Shown: one piece after another, positions 44,812-55,764 of the stretch
Layout of the letters: each line of letters starts with the position of its first letter
How positions within the stretch are numbered: position 1 is the stretch's first letter
Origin: Sanderia malayensis
Lineage: Eukaryota > Cnidaria > Scyphozoa > Semaeostomeae > Pelagiidae
DNA length: 64,000 bases
Direction: 5' to 3'
Assembly: GCA_013076295.1 (NCBI GenBank)
Contig: RQOL01000689.1
Coordinates: forward strand, 1 to 64,000
The notes under the pieces: generated by a model
Seen by the model: the letters and a program-made list of their open reading frames with translations, nothing else
Database searches by the model: none
What the model was told of the DNA's origin: nothing
Made by a program: the position numbers and the translations under genes

Positions 44812-45330
44812 ATCATTTTGTGTAATTTCAACATCTCCCCATTCTCTAAGAACACAATCATATTTAATGTTATAAAGTAAACAATCCACCCATAAACTAC
44901 TAATGTTGTATTGTTTCTTTGCGTGATGATAGATAATTTGCTTCTCTATCCAAAGGAGTATCACAGCAAACCTTCCCAAGTTTCCATTTCCATCAGAAAA
45001 ACTTTCATTGAATACTGTTTTCAAGGTGTCATTGATCCTGTCTTTCCATTCATCTTCATTCACCGGAGATTCTTCAATCAGCAACCCATCTTCAGCATCC
45101 TTTGCTTGTGGTAGATTTCCAAGATTAACGCTTATTCGAGCAAATCCCATAAACTTGTGTAAATTCTTGTATACTTTCCCAAGATATATGCGCCGAACTT
45201 GAACCTTTGTATTAATGCCCATTACATCTCTAAAATGTTCCTTCAAATAGACTAAGAGCAAATCTTTTTTTGTTCTTTGCAGAAATGACCTAAAGTCATT
45301 AATTATAATGTGTGCTAATGTTAACAACAT
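44806..45330 (-). CDS. Possible Bcl-2-fold protein
   Basis: 174 residues, apparently all helical. Residues about 110-130 contain SFSDGNGNLGRFAVILLWIE, which resembles a BH1 motif (F-x-D-G then N-x-GR-hydrophobic). Near the end REWGDVEI could be a BH2-like segment. Bcl-2 homologues that block apoptosis are reported in several adintovirus-type genomes, and this context fits. No C-terminal membrane anchor is seen. The coding end lies in one copy of a 25-bp duplication (44750-44811), so the true C-terminus may have changed. The assignment rests on short motifs. Confidence 0.4.
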   Translation of the reverse strand: MLLTLAHIIINDFRSFLQRTKKDLLLVYLKEHFRDVMGINTKVQVRRIYLGKVYKNLHKFMGFARISVNLGNLPQAKDAEDGLLIEESPVNEDEWKDRINDTLKTVFNESFSDGNGNLGRFAVILLWIEKQIIYHHAKKQYNISSLWVDCLLYNIKYDCVLREWGDVEITQNDN

Positions 45331-45362
45331 CTTTGCTACTGAGATAATAAGTGAAATCGATC

Positions 45363-45371
45363 GTTTTTATA
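45363..45371 (-). promoter_or_regulatory. TATA box of the Bcl-2-like gene
   Basis: On the minus strand TATAAAAAC lies about 35 nt before the ATG at 45330. This gives a very short 5' leader, as is common in compact viral genes. Confidence 0.45.
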
Positions 45372-45610
45372 GATTACTCGAAATCCGGCGCATGCACAGT
45401 TAAGAGACCGGTTCTAGCCCACCTGATTAAGGTATGCCAATTCGAATGAAGATTATGTAATCATTCAAAGAAGGTTCGAGCCATAAAGTGATGCTTGCGC
45501 AGTTGAGAGGTAGAAGCATATAAGAATACACAGTAATACTTTTTCTCAATTATCATTTTTAACATTATCATTAATCACTCATAGTTACTCATCATCATCA
45601 TTATCATCAC

Positions 45611-45847
45611 TTAATATATATTTTTTTGTATACTAGCATCTCTTATTGCGTGGTTGAAAATCTTCATTATCACTTCATCATTTTCTTCAACACCACCATC
45701 ATATGCTTCATCATTACCATATCCTTGATCCTCATCATCATCAGGACAACGGTGGTTTATGCCCCGAAACGGCAAAAGTGCCCAACACACCGGACATTCA
45801 AACACCATTAATGTCCCATTTTCAATTGTTAATGGATTCATTTTCAA
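45611..45847 (-). CDS. Small zinc-ribbon-like protein
   Basis: 78 residues. The pattern ECPVCWALLPFRGINHRC gives C-x2-C-x10-H-x-C, a plausible zinc site, followed by an acidic stretch. Two degenerate copies of the gene lie at 46495-46670. Directly upstream on its strand is repeat R1 with a CCAAT box and a heat-shock element. No known family is recognised. It could be a viral regulatory protein. Confidence 0.4.
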   Translation of the reverse strand: MKMNPLTIENGTLMVFECPVCWALLPFRGINHRCPDDDEDQGYGNDEAYDGGVEENDEVIMKIFNHAIRDASIQKNIY

Positions 45848-45987
45848 TAGTTAGTGTATGTACTCTGAAATAAACGAATCATAATCACTAATATTATGAA
45901 TTAATTCCAAATAAAGCTGTAAGGATAAAAAAGATTTGAAGCAGAAAAAATGCAACTTACTTTTTGAATGTCCGATATGTTTGAATG

Positions 45988-46299
45988 TCATTCCAGATTC
46001 TAGAAGTTTCTGCTTTCTCATGACAGAGATTTGCTGCGTACATTCGGACGTCGCATTCGAAAGTTTCTGATTGGTTCTTTGAATTCAATCTCGAGCCGAG
46101 AACGTGAATTTGCCAGTTCCTCGATATTTTTGTGTTTTCTTGCGATTTATTTAACAAATTCTTATCATCTTATAAGTGCATGAAAAATATGAAATAATTC
46201 ATTCAATATAACCAAGAGATTTTCTTTTTATTGCTGTAAAAATCTTTTTCATAAACAAAACCGTTTTTTAGTTATTAAGCTTTTTATGGGTTTTTTATC
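45988..46299 (-). promoter_or_regulatory. Promoter-like repeat R1 with heat-shock element
   Basis: Contains TTCTAGAAGTTTC at 45998-46010, a perfect three-unit heat-shock element (TTC-nn-GAA-nn-TTC). About 65-70 bp away is ATTGG (a CCAAT box on the minus strand) at about 46074. It lies about 140 bp upstream of the zinc-ribbon ATG. Nearly the same sequence is repeated at 47374-47688. A 66-codon open frame crosses it (46157-45957) and is also present in R3, but may be incidental. Confidence 0.55.
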
Positions 46300-46333
46300 A
46301 GCTTTGACGATGTGTTGCAACTTCAAACTAACT

Positions 46334-46452
46334 TTACCAGATTCTAGAAGTTTCTGATTTCTCATGACAGAGATTTGTCGCGTACATTCGAACGTCGCAT
46401 TCGAAAGTTTCTGATTGGTTCTTTGAATTCAATCTCGAGCCGAGAACGTTAA
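46334..46452 (-). promoter_or_regulatory. Promoter-like repeat R2, short copy
   Basis: Carries the heat-shock element TTCTAGAAGTTTC at 46342-46354, the same following 100 bp and the ATTGG box, then diverges after GAGAACGTT (46441-46449). It precedes the decayed zinc-ribbon copies. Confidence 0.55.
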
Positions 46453-46494
46453 ATTATAGTTCATCATCCTTTTCATCATTTATTATAATAAACC

Positions 46495-46670
46495 TTTTTT
46501 GTATACTTTCATCCCTCAATGCGTGTATGAAGATCTTCATAATAACTTCATCATTACTTGGACAGCGATGCTTTATACTTAAAAACGGTAAAAGTGTCCA
46601 TAAATTAGTTCATCATCCTCTTCATCATTTATTATAATAAATCTTTTTTATGCTTTCATCCCTCAATGTA
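46495..46670 (-). pseudogene. Decayed partial copies of the zinc-ribbon ORF
   Basis: The stretches 46496-46600 and 46640-46670 resemble 45640-45790 (GTATACTTTCATCCCTCAAT, CTTCATCATTACTTGGACA, AACGGTAAAAGTGTCCA) but lack the complete cysteine pattern and frame. They are probably remnants of local duplication. Confidence 0.5.
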
Positions 46671-46691
46671 TGAGAACAATAGCAGAGGTTG

Positions 46692-46740
46692 TGATTGGCT
46701 AATCATCATTCGAATGGTGTAATATATATATATATAGAAG
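46692..46740 (+). promoter_or_regulatory. CCAAT and TATA elements before the 46785 gene
   Basis: GATTGGCTAATC (CCAAT-type box) near 46694 is followed by TAATATATATATATATAGA near 46722, about 50 bp before the ATG at 46785. This is a conventional compact promoter layout. Confidence 0.5.
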
Positions 46741-46784
46741 TGACTTTAGATAATTGATCAGATATCTCATATCAAACTGATAAA

Positions 46785-47207
46785 ATGTTGAAGGCTTCCC
46801 ATGCTGCGTTGATGGATATCGAGTATATACAAGTGTCGAATAGTCACAAATGTGTGAGAAAAGTTGGAATAATGCTTGCGGATGGAATAACTTGTTTCGA
46901 ATACGAATTTATTCCTTGTGTCAAATATAGACTCTTAACAGAAAAGTGGAAACGGACATACCGGTATTGTAGGCAAAAGATTAATCATCTGAACTATTAC
47001 CCTGAAGATGCTTCATTTTCTTGTGAAGATGCAATATCCGTGATTAAAGACGTCCTAGAGTGGAATGATGTGGATATGGTATTATATAAAGGGGGCAATA
47101 TTGAGCAGGCGACCTGCGAACAGATTAATATGCCTTCAAAAAATAAATCCGTTAAAAGAGTTGAAAGAACATTACATATATTTGAACAATTGTATATTTT
47201 TAGATGA
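46785..47207 (+). CDS. Hypothetical protein of the island
   Basis: 140 residues, no signal peptide or membrane span. Features are several Cys residues, a strand-like N-terminus (DIEYIQV), and DVDMVLYKGGNIEQATCEQI, a V-x-KG-x-(E/D) type segment. That segment recalls a loosely defined family of small nuclease-like proteins in invertebrate mobile elements, but the link is weak. A promoter-like CCAAT/TATA pair precedes it. It is the only plus-strand gene with a good promoter in the island. Confidence 0.45.
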   Translation: MLKASHAALMDIEYIQVSNSHKCVRKVGIMLADGITCFEYEFIPCVKYRLLTEKWKRTYRYCRQKINHLNYYPEDASFSCEDAISVIKDVLEWNDVDMVLYKGGNIEQATCEQINMPSKNKSVKRVERTLHIFEQLYIFR

Positions 47208-47373
47208 TGATTATTTTAATTGAAAAATTCTGGAATTATTTCGCTATACACATACTGCATGCTGCACATGCTGTGCTTAAAATTGTTATAGAATAAAGTT
47301 AGTATGATGGAAATTTATGGCTCATTTTTCTAAATTCTACTAATATATAAATTGTAAAAACTTTCTAGATCAA

Positions 47374-47688
47374 TCCAGATTCTAGAAGTTTCTGATTTCT
47401 CATGACAGAGATTTGACGCGTACATTCGAGCGTCGCATTCGAAAGTTTCTGATTGGTTCTTTGAATTCAATCTCGAGCCGAGAACGTGAATTTGCCAGTT
47501 CCTCGATATTTTTGTGTTTTCTTGCGATTTATTTAACAAATTCTTATCATCTTATAAGTGCATGAAAAATATGAAATAATTCATTCAACATAACGAAGAG
47601 ATTTTCTTTTTATTGCTGTAAAAATCTTTTTCATAAACAAAACCGTTTTTTAGTTATTAAGCTTTTTATGGGTTTTTTATGGGTTTAT
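47374..47688 (-). promoter_or_regulatory. Promoter-like repeat R3 with heat-shock element
   Basis: Close copy of R1 with TTCTAGAAGTTTC at 47380-47392 and the ATTGG box near 47453. High identity to R1 over more than 300 bp points to recent duplication or continued homogenisation. The 46785 gene lies downstream on the other strand. Confidence 0.55.
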
Positions 47689-47809
47689 TCATTATCTGCA
47701 GAAAATAGAACTGTGTCATATTAATACATTCAAAGTATATATTATTGAAACACCAAGAGAACTGTAGAGGCAAATTCAAGCAACTAATACCCTATTAACT
47801 CACCTTTCA

Positions 47810-47998
47810 TTGACTGACAATGACAATATATTTATATATAGTGTTAACATGGATAGTGAAAGTGAATTTGCCATTGAAAATGAACTTGACGATGCACTTC
47901 TGGCTGAAGTTCCCAACAATGTGCAAAATGAGCCCACAATCATTCATTGTGGTGAGGAAACAGAGGTGAAATTGAAATTGCCTTCATCTTTATATTGA
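47810..47998 (+). CDS. Small acidic ORF, uncertain
   Basis: 62 codons, acidic (DSESEFAIENELDDALLAEV). No domain. Either Met at codon 1 or the one at about 47849 could start it. It may be a small island gene or chance. Confidence 0.2.
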   Translation: MTDNDNIFIYSVNMDSESEFAIENELDDALLAEVPNNVQNEPTIIHCGEETEVKLKLPSSLY

Positions 47999-47999
47999 T

Positions 48000-49690
48000 A
48001 AATTTAATAAATGTTGTGAATACAAGGTTATCTAACTGCTTTACAAGGAAACACAATTGCATCCTATCTTTCAACAATATTGAGTCACTCTTTGTATTGA
48101 GTCAATATTGAGTCAATTCATCCTATTGGTCGTAGCTCTTCAACTTCAAAGATATATCCACACTGAAGAGAGAATGTTGCACAAATTTAACGCCATTAAA
48201 AGAAATACCAAGTTCAATTTTGTGAGCCTCGAAGGAAGGCACCTCTTAAAAAATGAATTAGCGTAAGTTGCAATGCTAAATACCCACCTCATCCGTTTGT
48301 AAAACATATTGCTCACTTTAAACTCTTTCTGAAACAATGTATTCTTTCCTACAGCACATGTAACGAAAAAAGAATAAAAATTCTCAACAAAAATAGATTC
48401 AAAAAAGATAAAAAAGAAAACAAAAAAAATAAACAAAAAAATGAAGAAAAAGCGAGGTGCATGTGGGCAGATGTGCCAACCAAAGAAATTCTATGTTTAA
48501 TTAAGGGCAGGTACAGAAGGTAAATGTAACTGTAATTGTGTTAATTTTTGTCTTTTGTTCGTTTTCTTCCACTGTTATTTGTTTGTTTTGGTTAATTGTT
48601 AAAATGTGTACAACGGTAGATTTGGATACCAATTAATAATAATAAAATTGCCAAAATAATAACAAGACTATTACCTTTGAAAAACCATGCATTTCGCCAA
48701 CAGTATCTTTAAACTCTTCTTTAACATCCTGTGACACAAACCGTAACAATTTGCAAGAAATGTACTTCAAAAACCCCTCTTTATAAATGAACTAGATGGC
48801 CTTTCGCATGCGTCATGGGCTCCTATATTTCACTACTTACCTAAAGAAGAGCAGTCAACAATTCCCTTCTTTGACATTGCACCACACCAATTATGAACTA
48901 CCTAAAATTCACGAATAATAGATGTAATAAAACGTAAGAAGCACAGAATCTTATCTCATTTTCCAATGCAGACAATGTATCTTAACTCTAGCATCCGTTC
49001 TTCTAAAATGTGGCCTACTCTCAAGGGATTTTATGAAATACTATATTTCTAATACGCTGGGAAAATGAATGAAAACCTTCACAAAAACCCTACAGATTTA
49101 TTTTAAAGATGTAACCTGAAAGATGGCAATGATATAAAACGATGTTCAAAACCTACTTACCATTGCCAGTGACCCAGTGAAAGAGCAGAAAAGACGAAAG
49201 GAAGGACGCAATGCCAGCATGTTCTTTGTTGAGTAGTTCAGTCAGTCTTCTTTTCTTTCATGGTTTGGGTCTGGGCTGGGTTAATTGTTAGCTCAATCTT
49301 TTGCCGTGTTGCACTTAATTTTTGCTGTGAGGGCTTTTAATATATTCTTAATACTACGTTACAATACAGTGAAGAAAGTCACAATTGTTATTCCAGTTAA
49401 ACAAAATCGCTAATTATGAAAGAGCAATTTTCCCTAACACCATATTTAACTCCCAACGGCTATCTTATCCAAATCTAATTCTTTATTACCCTTGATGGTA
49501 ATAAACCAACATGCTACATAGAATATAATTTGTCTCTTTCACTTTGTAGATCTACTGATGTACATCATTGTACAAATGCAAGTATTGGAGACTTCATACC
49601 TATTGCTTTATCAAAATTCAATGCATCACTGTCATCTTATCATGGGAACAAAATCATACCTCTGTAAGTCAACATTAATTTTAATTCTGG
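48000..49690. other. No gene recognised
   Basis: AT-rich DNA with short A- and T-runs. No motif-bearing frame, tandem array or terminal repeat was seen. Confidence 0.4.
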
Positions 49691-51450
49691 ATGCGCATCA
49701 TAGATGGTCCTTTACTGTTTATATACAAAGGACCACTGGCAAGTGGACCAAACAATGCGATCAAAGGAGCGGGCGTTGCCACTCAAAAGCTTTTTTTCTG
49801 AGGGTCAATAAGGGTGAACATTAGTGTAGAAATGATCGCTGCATTGTGCTGATGAAACTAAAGCTTTCCACTAATTTCTAACCCCAGCGGTTCGGGAGTT
49901 ATGGCCCATTTTGTGTTCCGACTTTCTAGAAAGTTCCGAGGACCGAGTTAATGAGATGCAAAGCGAGCAGGGAGAAGCACGTTTTTTTGTAGTTGAACGG
50001 GCGGCAAGTTGCTCGGGTTTAAGCAGGAATACGTGCCGGAAATCGATTGTAAAGACATGTCAATTGTTGTCAAGGCCTGTGAAGACAATTGGTGTACAAT
50101 TGGGACAAGGTATTTTCTTCATTTAATTGTTTTTGGGTGAAAATACCATGAGTTTTGTTTTGTTTCCCCTCACGTTTTTGTGTTGAGGCAAGGGCCTAAC
50201 GAAAACACGAAGACAATTTTGACTTTCTTGGGTCGTTCTGGACCGATTTTGTCAATTTAAATTTTCGATAACTGTTTATTTATACGAGAACTAAAGTTAT
50301 GTGGGGCTGTTTTTTTGTTTTGTTGTTTTTCCTCTCTTTTTGGACACTTTTAGCCGAGTTTGGGTTTTGCTGGAAAACAAGATATTTTCAGGCAACACGC
50401 CTGTGTTTTGCATTTGAGAAAGTTAAATTCTAGACTGCCAAAAATTTGTTTTTTTTTTCAACCAAATACTTTCGATAAATATTCTACAAGCTATTTGCTT
50501 CGTGTTGATATTTTTTCAATCTGTAGGACAAAAATTGGCCACGCGAATTGAATTTGAAAGTTGGTGAATCATGTTTTAAATGCTATTTTTTGCACGGATT
50601 TGATTTCACGGCTATTTTTGATCAACAAAATGAAGTCTTGAACTTCAAAAATACCCAATTCAATTTGCCAAGGTATTAGCTTCATGTTGGTGTAATTTGA
50701 GTTAATGCACAAATTTTGACCAAGTTAGGGGAATTTTAGTGTCTGTAAAGTAGCCTGATGAACTTATTTTTTCACGGCTTTTTTGTTTGGCTGCAGTAAA
50801 TACTCTTTTAAAATTCAAAGCAACACTGTTAAGAAATGTCAATATTTTTATCGGATTCACTGTTTTCTTAGCTACAGCTTGATATATTTTTTATTATATT
50901 ATATTATTTAGAGTTTCAATTTTCCAGGATTGATTAGGTTTTTGAAGGCAACTGATTTTTTTCAAACTTCCCACTGAAGTTATCAACTTTCAGAAACGGC
51001 TTTCAGGGGGGCAGCGTAGGCGGGGGGGGGGGCTGTCGCATGCCAGGGGGGAGATTCGACCTCCCACCTTTAATTTCTTTAGAAATGTTGCGTCGTAGTA
51101 TGTATTGTAGGGTATGTATTGTAGGGTTTGTATTGTAGGGTATGAATGTAGGGTATGTATTGTAGGGTATGAATGTAGGGTATGTATTGTAGGGTATGTA
51201 TTATAGGGTATGTATTGTAGGGTATGTATTGTAGGGTATGTATTATGTATTGTATAGGGTATGTATATGTAGGGTGTAGGGTATGTGGTGTAGGGTAGGT
51301 ATGTAGGGTATGTATGTAGGGTATGTATTGTAGGGTATGTATTGTAGGGTATGTATTGTAAGGTATGTATTGTAGGGTGTGTATTGTAGGGTATGTATGT
51401 ATGTATGTTTGTATGTATGTATGTATGTATGTATGTATGTAGGTATGTAT
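49690..51450 (+). mobile_element. Second copy of element N2 with 14-bp array
   Basis: From GATCAAAGGAGCG near 49757 onward it parallels 23340-24720, including TTCGGGAGTTATGGCCCATT, CTTTCTAGAAAGTTCC, the G-rich run (51020) and GAGATTCGA before the array. A shorter TGTATTGTAGGGTA array (51098-51390) and a (TATG)n run (51390-51450) follow. The 3' block seen in N2 is absent, and the 5' end is worn. Confidence 0.75.
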
Positions 51451-53570
51451 GTATATTATGCATAGCATATTTATATATAGTATATAGGGTATGTATATTA
51501 TGCATAGCATATTTATATATAGTATATAGGGTATGTATTTATGTATATATTTATGTATAATATATTTATGTATATATTTATGTATTTATGTTTATGTATA
51601 TATTATGTATTTTTGCTAATGTTAATATATAATGCTTCTATTTCTAAATTTTGTAATCCTTCAAAAAAGATCACTGCAAAACAGACATTGTCCTTCTTTG
51701 TGAACAAATGATCTTCATATGAACATTAACAAATCTTAAGGTGAACTCACCTGATTATGATAATGTTCACAAGGAGTGACCACAGACATTCACTTTATGT
51801 CTGGGCACCTGAAAAACAAGAAGAAATCATGTAATATACTTTATAGAATGTTGCCTCATCTCAGCTCTTTTCATGTGGCCTGAAGTCTATAAATGTAAGT
51901 AATTTATTGTAACTGCAAATCATTAATTACCTTTACCCCATGTATTCACCCAGTCAAACAACCAGCATGATTACCTTCTTACCTTTGGTCAACCTTCCAT
52001 GGTCTACTTTTATTTTTGGTAATTCTACCAAAAGCAATAAATAACATTGTGAATTATAATAAATTTAATTATAATAAATAATAATCAATAATATTCTGAA
52101 CACATAACAGCTCACCAAAAATCAATGTGCTTCATTCACCCATGTGTCCGTGGTGGAATATGTTTTTGCTGTTGTTGTGCTCAACAACCTCTGTCCAATA
52201 CATTATCACCATCAAAATCCCCACAATGCCATGGTGAGAAATGATCCATTTCTTGATATCTTGCACAATAAAGTCCACCAAATTATTTCTTCTTATACTT
52301 AGAGATTCCACAACTACACTTCTCCCCATCATTAATGAACAACATCGTTTTCCTCTTCGGTGCCAAGTACATGCTGTTGCTGTTGTTGTTTTCAACTGCC
52401 TCACAGTCGAATGGATCATCATTATAATAATAATAACAACAACGAGACACGCCGCCGAATAGAGGCCACAAAGCTTTCAAATTGGCGCGAGTTTAACATA
52501 GCAATTGCGTCTTTACTTTCTTGCTATAGCAAATGTAAAATTTTTGCTCAATATCTAACGTTGTTAGAAATTGCCAGATAATTATAATATCTATATATTG
52601 ACAAAGGCATTGTTAGAACGATTGTTTTACTTTGTTATTGGTAAGTTGAATGTTGAAATTTCGCTTTCCTAAACAATCCTTATTTACACCCACAGTGTCT
52701 TCTTTAAAGCAACGTTGTCTTTCACTGCATCGCAATGCACTCAATCGTCTTTTTTAGCGTTTCTGTCATCTGATTTTTTAGCGTTTCCGTCATCTGGCTT
52801 CTCGGTTAATGTCCAGCCAGTTTTGTTGTTAACAAAGTAAAGTAAAGTGAAGTTTTTTTATAAAGTAAGTATTTACTTCAGCATGACATTTTATTCTGAT
52901 TTCTTGACAATAATATACAAGTTAAACATGTTAAACATTCCTTAGTATTAATGGCAACTTTCTCTTTACAAGATAATCAAAAAAATTTCAAAAAAGTTGA
53001 TTCCTCAAAATACTTGGTGAGTGTCACAACAATTGTTCTTATACAAAGCCTATTTTAATTAATGTTTAAATGCCCCACCCTGTAATGTACATTCATATCC
53101 CAAATCTGAAGCTTAGCTACTTAGCTTAACAATTGCAACAATTTCTTATCAATAGAAAGCAAATTTATTGCATAATGCAAATAAAATCTAGCCTTTACAA
53201 ACACATCAAATGTAGGTTTATAGATTTTTCTTTGGAAAAATGAAATGGATGATTAACTTTTCCAATTTATACATTATCACAACTGTTTTCTTTTTAGTTC
53301 TTGAAGAACACAATATAAATAGTGATGTAGGTCATAAGATAAAGTGCTCCAATATCTTTATTTGGAAACTTTAAATAACCAATAGTTTAATTCAACAATC
53401 AAGAGTAATTCCAAACATTTCTTACAAATATGTTATAAATTATTCATTTTATCTTGCAGCTCACCACAAAACAACAAACCCATCCAGTTGCTCACAAAAA
53501 TCCTCTTATTTCAAATTTTAACATTTTCACTTAAATTGGGTTGCATATAAACACATTTTTTTCTTTTTTT
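51450..53570. other. AT-rich DNA, no gene recognised
   Basis: Begins with a duplicated stretch (TATGCATAGCATATTTATAT twice, 51457-51530). A short (CAACAG/GTTGTT)-rich patch is at 52370-52440. Possible 5' noncoding DNA of the Helitron fragment at 53579, by position only. Confidence 0.35.
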
Positions 53571-53578
53571 TATATCAC

Positions 53579-53826
53579 ATGTCGCAAAATACCAAAAAGG
53601 CCAGAAAAAGCATCACTGGCACAAGGCGCAGCAATCAGTTACGGGAAGCAAATCGCCGAAGTCGTGAGAATAACCAACAGCCTCATCCAGTTGATTTATT
53701 ACCTGATAATACGGTACAGGGAGCAGTGAATGATCTTCACCAGTTGCAGCAAGAATACCCTCAGCAACCAGCCCCAGAATATCAACCACTCCCAGTTCAT
53801 CATCCACAGTATGGAGTCAGATACTG
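53579..53826 (+). pseudogene. Orphan Helitron N-terminal exon
   Basis: The peptide begins MSQNTKKARKSITGTRRSNQ, alike in pattern to the Helitron D N-terminus (PRKTRRSITGDRRRNQVREN), then a Gln/Pro-rich region. Helitron-like sequence stops about 53826, where a GGTTGTGG-rich segment starts. No zinc finger, HUH or helicase follows in this position, so it is a 5' remnant, probably truncated by insertion of the integrase element. Confidence 0.6.
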
Positions 53827-54060
53827 GACAAAATGGGTCTATTGTTTTCGTCGTGGCAGTCACTTGCTTGTGTGGTATGCTTATTCGTTTGGTTGTGGCA
53901 CTCTCTGTGTTATGGCATTGGTGCATTTATTTGGTTGTGGCAGTCACCTCTTTTGGTTGTGGAAAACTGTGGTTGGCGGTGGCAGTCCTCTGTTTTGGTC
54001 GCAGTTTTGTTTTGGTTGTGGCTCTTTTGATTGACAAGCGTTTAGGCTATTGAATTGGAT
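53827..54060 (+). repeat. GGTTGTGGCA-type imperfect repeats
   Basis: GT-rich stretch with repeated TTTGGTTGTGGCAGTC-like words at about 53840, 53890, 53930, 53955, 53985 and 54010. It may be the sub-terminal repeat region at the left end of the integrase-bearing element. All frames here are Trp/Val-rich by composition. Confidence 0.4.
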
Positions 54061-54168
54061 TGGCAAAAATATTTTGTCAATTGAATTGAATTTTTTGCCG
54101 AGGGTATGAACATGGATCAAAACTCGAGCTACCTTGGGTCTTCGTCTTGGTTGTTGTGAGCAGAAAAG

Positions 54169-55635
54169 ATGTCAGCTGTTCCAAGAGAGGCTCCAGCGAC
54201 CAACTTGAGAAATTATATCGTAAATTCCCTGAGGAATGTTTGCAGAGATGTGGAAAATTATCCAAATGTTGACGGCAATGTTAAAGATTATGCAAGTTAC
54301 AGGTTGGAGCATGTTGCTCTCCTTGCCATTAATTGCCAACGAGATTGGCCTAATGTCATAGATAATGAAACCACAAGCCTTATCAATACTGCACAGCAAA
54401 CCCTAAAAAACAGCAGCAATGATGAGGTTCCAGTGATCAGAACAAAACAAGGAAATGGAAGGCCTTCTCTAGAGATTCCAAAAGAAACTCTACTATTATA
54501 TTTTCACTATGGTTTCCCCAAAACAAAGATAGCAGAGATGTTGTCGGTAAGCGTCAAAGCAGTATCAAGGCGTATTCAGAGTTTTGGTCTTGAGGACTTA
54601 ATCGTTGGTCATGCAGATATTCAAGACTGCGAACTGGACCATGCTGTTCAAGAAATATTTGCAAGTTTTCCAAACTGTGGAATTAGACGGATGAAGGGGT
54701 TCCTTTTGTCCAGAGGTTTAAACATACAGTGGGACAGGGTGCGTGAATCCATGTGGCTTGTAGATCCAACAGGACTGCTTCTGAGAACAACTCAGTTGAA
54801 CACTCTTCAAGGAAGGAAATACTCTGTACCTGGAACCCTGGCCGTGTGGCATGTGGACGGGAATCACAAGCTCATCCGTTGGAGATTTGTGGTTCATGGT
54901 GCCATTGATGGATATTCACGTCACATTATGTACATGAGGTGCTCTACAAATAACAAGGCACAAACAGTGATGGCATTGTTTTTAGATGCTGTGACCAGGT
55001 ATGGTCTTCCATCCAGAGTTCGAGGAGACCAAGGTGTTGAGAATGTTGACATTGCTTATTATATGCTCAGTCACCCTCTCAGGGGATCGTCAAGGGGCAG
55101 CTTCATAGCTGGAAAGAGTTGCCACAATCAAAGGATCGAAAGATTCTGGCAAGATCTCTTCCATGGCTGCCTTTTTCTGTAATACTACCTTTTTCATTTT
55201 ATGGAAGATCAAGGGATATTAAACATTGAGGATGAGGTGGACTTAAAAAGTCTTGAATTGGTTTTCATGCCGCAAATGAACAGAAAAATTGAACTATTTT
55301 TGGATGGCTATCATAATCATCCTATCAGGTCAGAGCATAACAAGACACCTTTGCAGCTTTGGGTACAAGGGCAGCTGAACTATGAACCAGTGCAGGAGGA
55401 AATACACAATGCTGAAAATCTGGACACCCACGGAGTTGATTGGGATGGACCCACCCTTACAGAGAGTTGTGATAATGATACAATTGGTGCACAAGTTCCT
55501 GAGTTGAATCTCTCTCTCTCAAATGATATGACTCAGAGATTACAACTTATCATAAATAAATCAACTAATCATGACTTGCACGGGGTTGAAGATTATCTTG
55601 CTGTTAGAAATGCTATTAAAGAAATGTACCCATGA
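54169..55635 (+). pseudogene. DDE integrase/transposase with one internal stop
   Basis: One frame of about 488 codons with a single TAA at 55180-55182. Residues about 105-140 form a helix-turn-helix ([20 protein letters not shown]). The integrase core has WHVDGNHK (first Asp, about residue 228), RGDQGVEN (second Asp, about 286) and RIERFW (Glu, about 325), a D-D-38-E-like spacing. The frame continues after the stop with MEDQGILNIEDEVDL, showing a recent nonsense change. The type is an integrase-like DNA-transposon protein common in fish, cnidarians and sponges. A link to the IS3EU superfamily is a guess. It converges on the HECT gene with about 130 bp between stops. Confidence 0.75.
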
Positions 55636-55764
55636 TAGTAGAATATGAAGCAATGAGAGACAGATACAATCAAACTTATAAAATTTTAAAATTAATTAGG
55701 AACAAAACAGAACTGAACTTATGCAAATACCGCGATTAATGTAGTAAGTTGATAATAAAAAAAA

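Noticed and set aside
52132..52480. Possible gene in 52.1-52.5 kb
   Set aside because: Frames are low complexity (CAACAG/AATAAC runs) with no motif.
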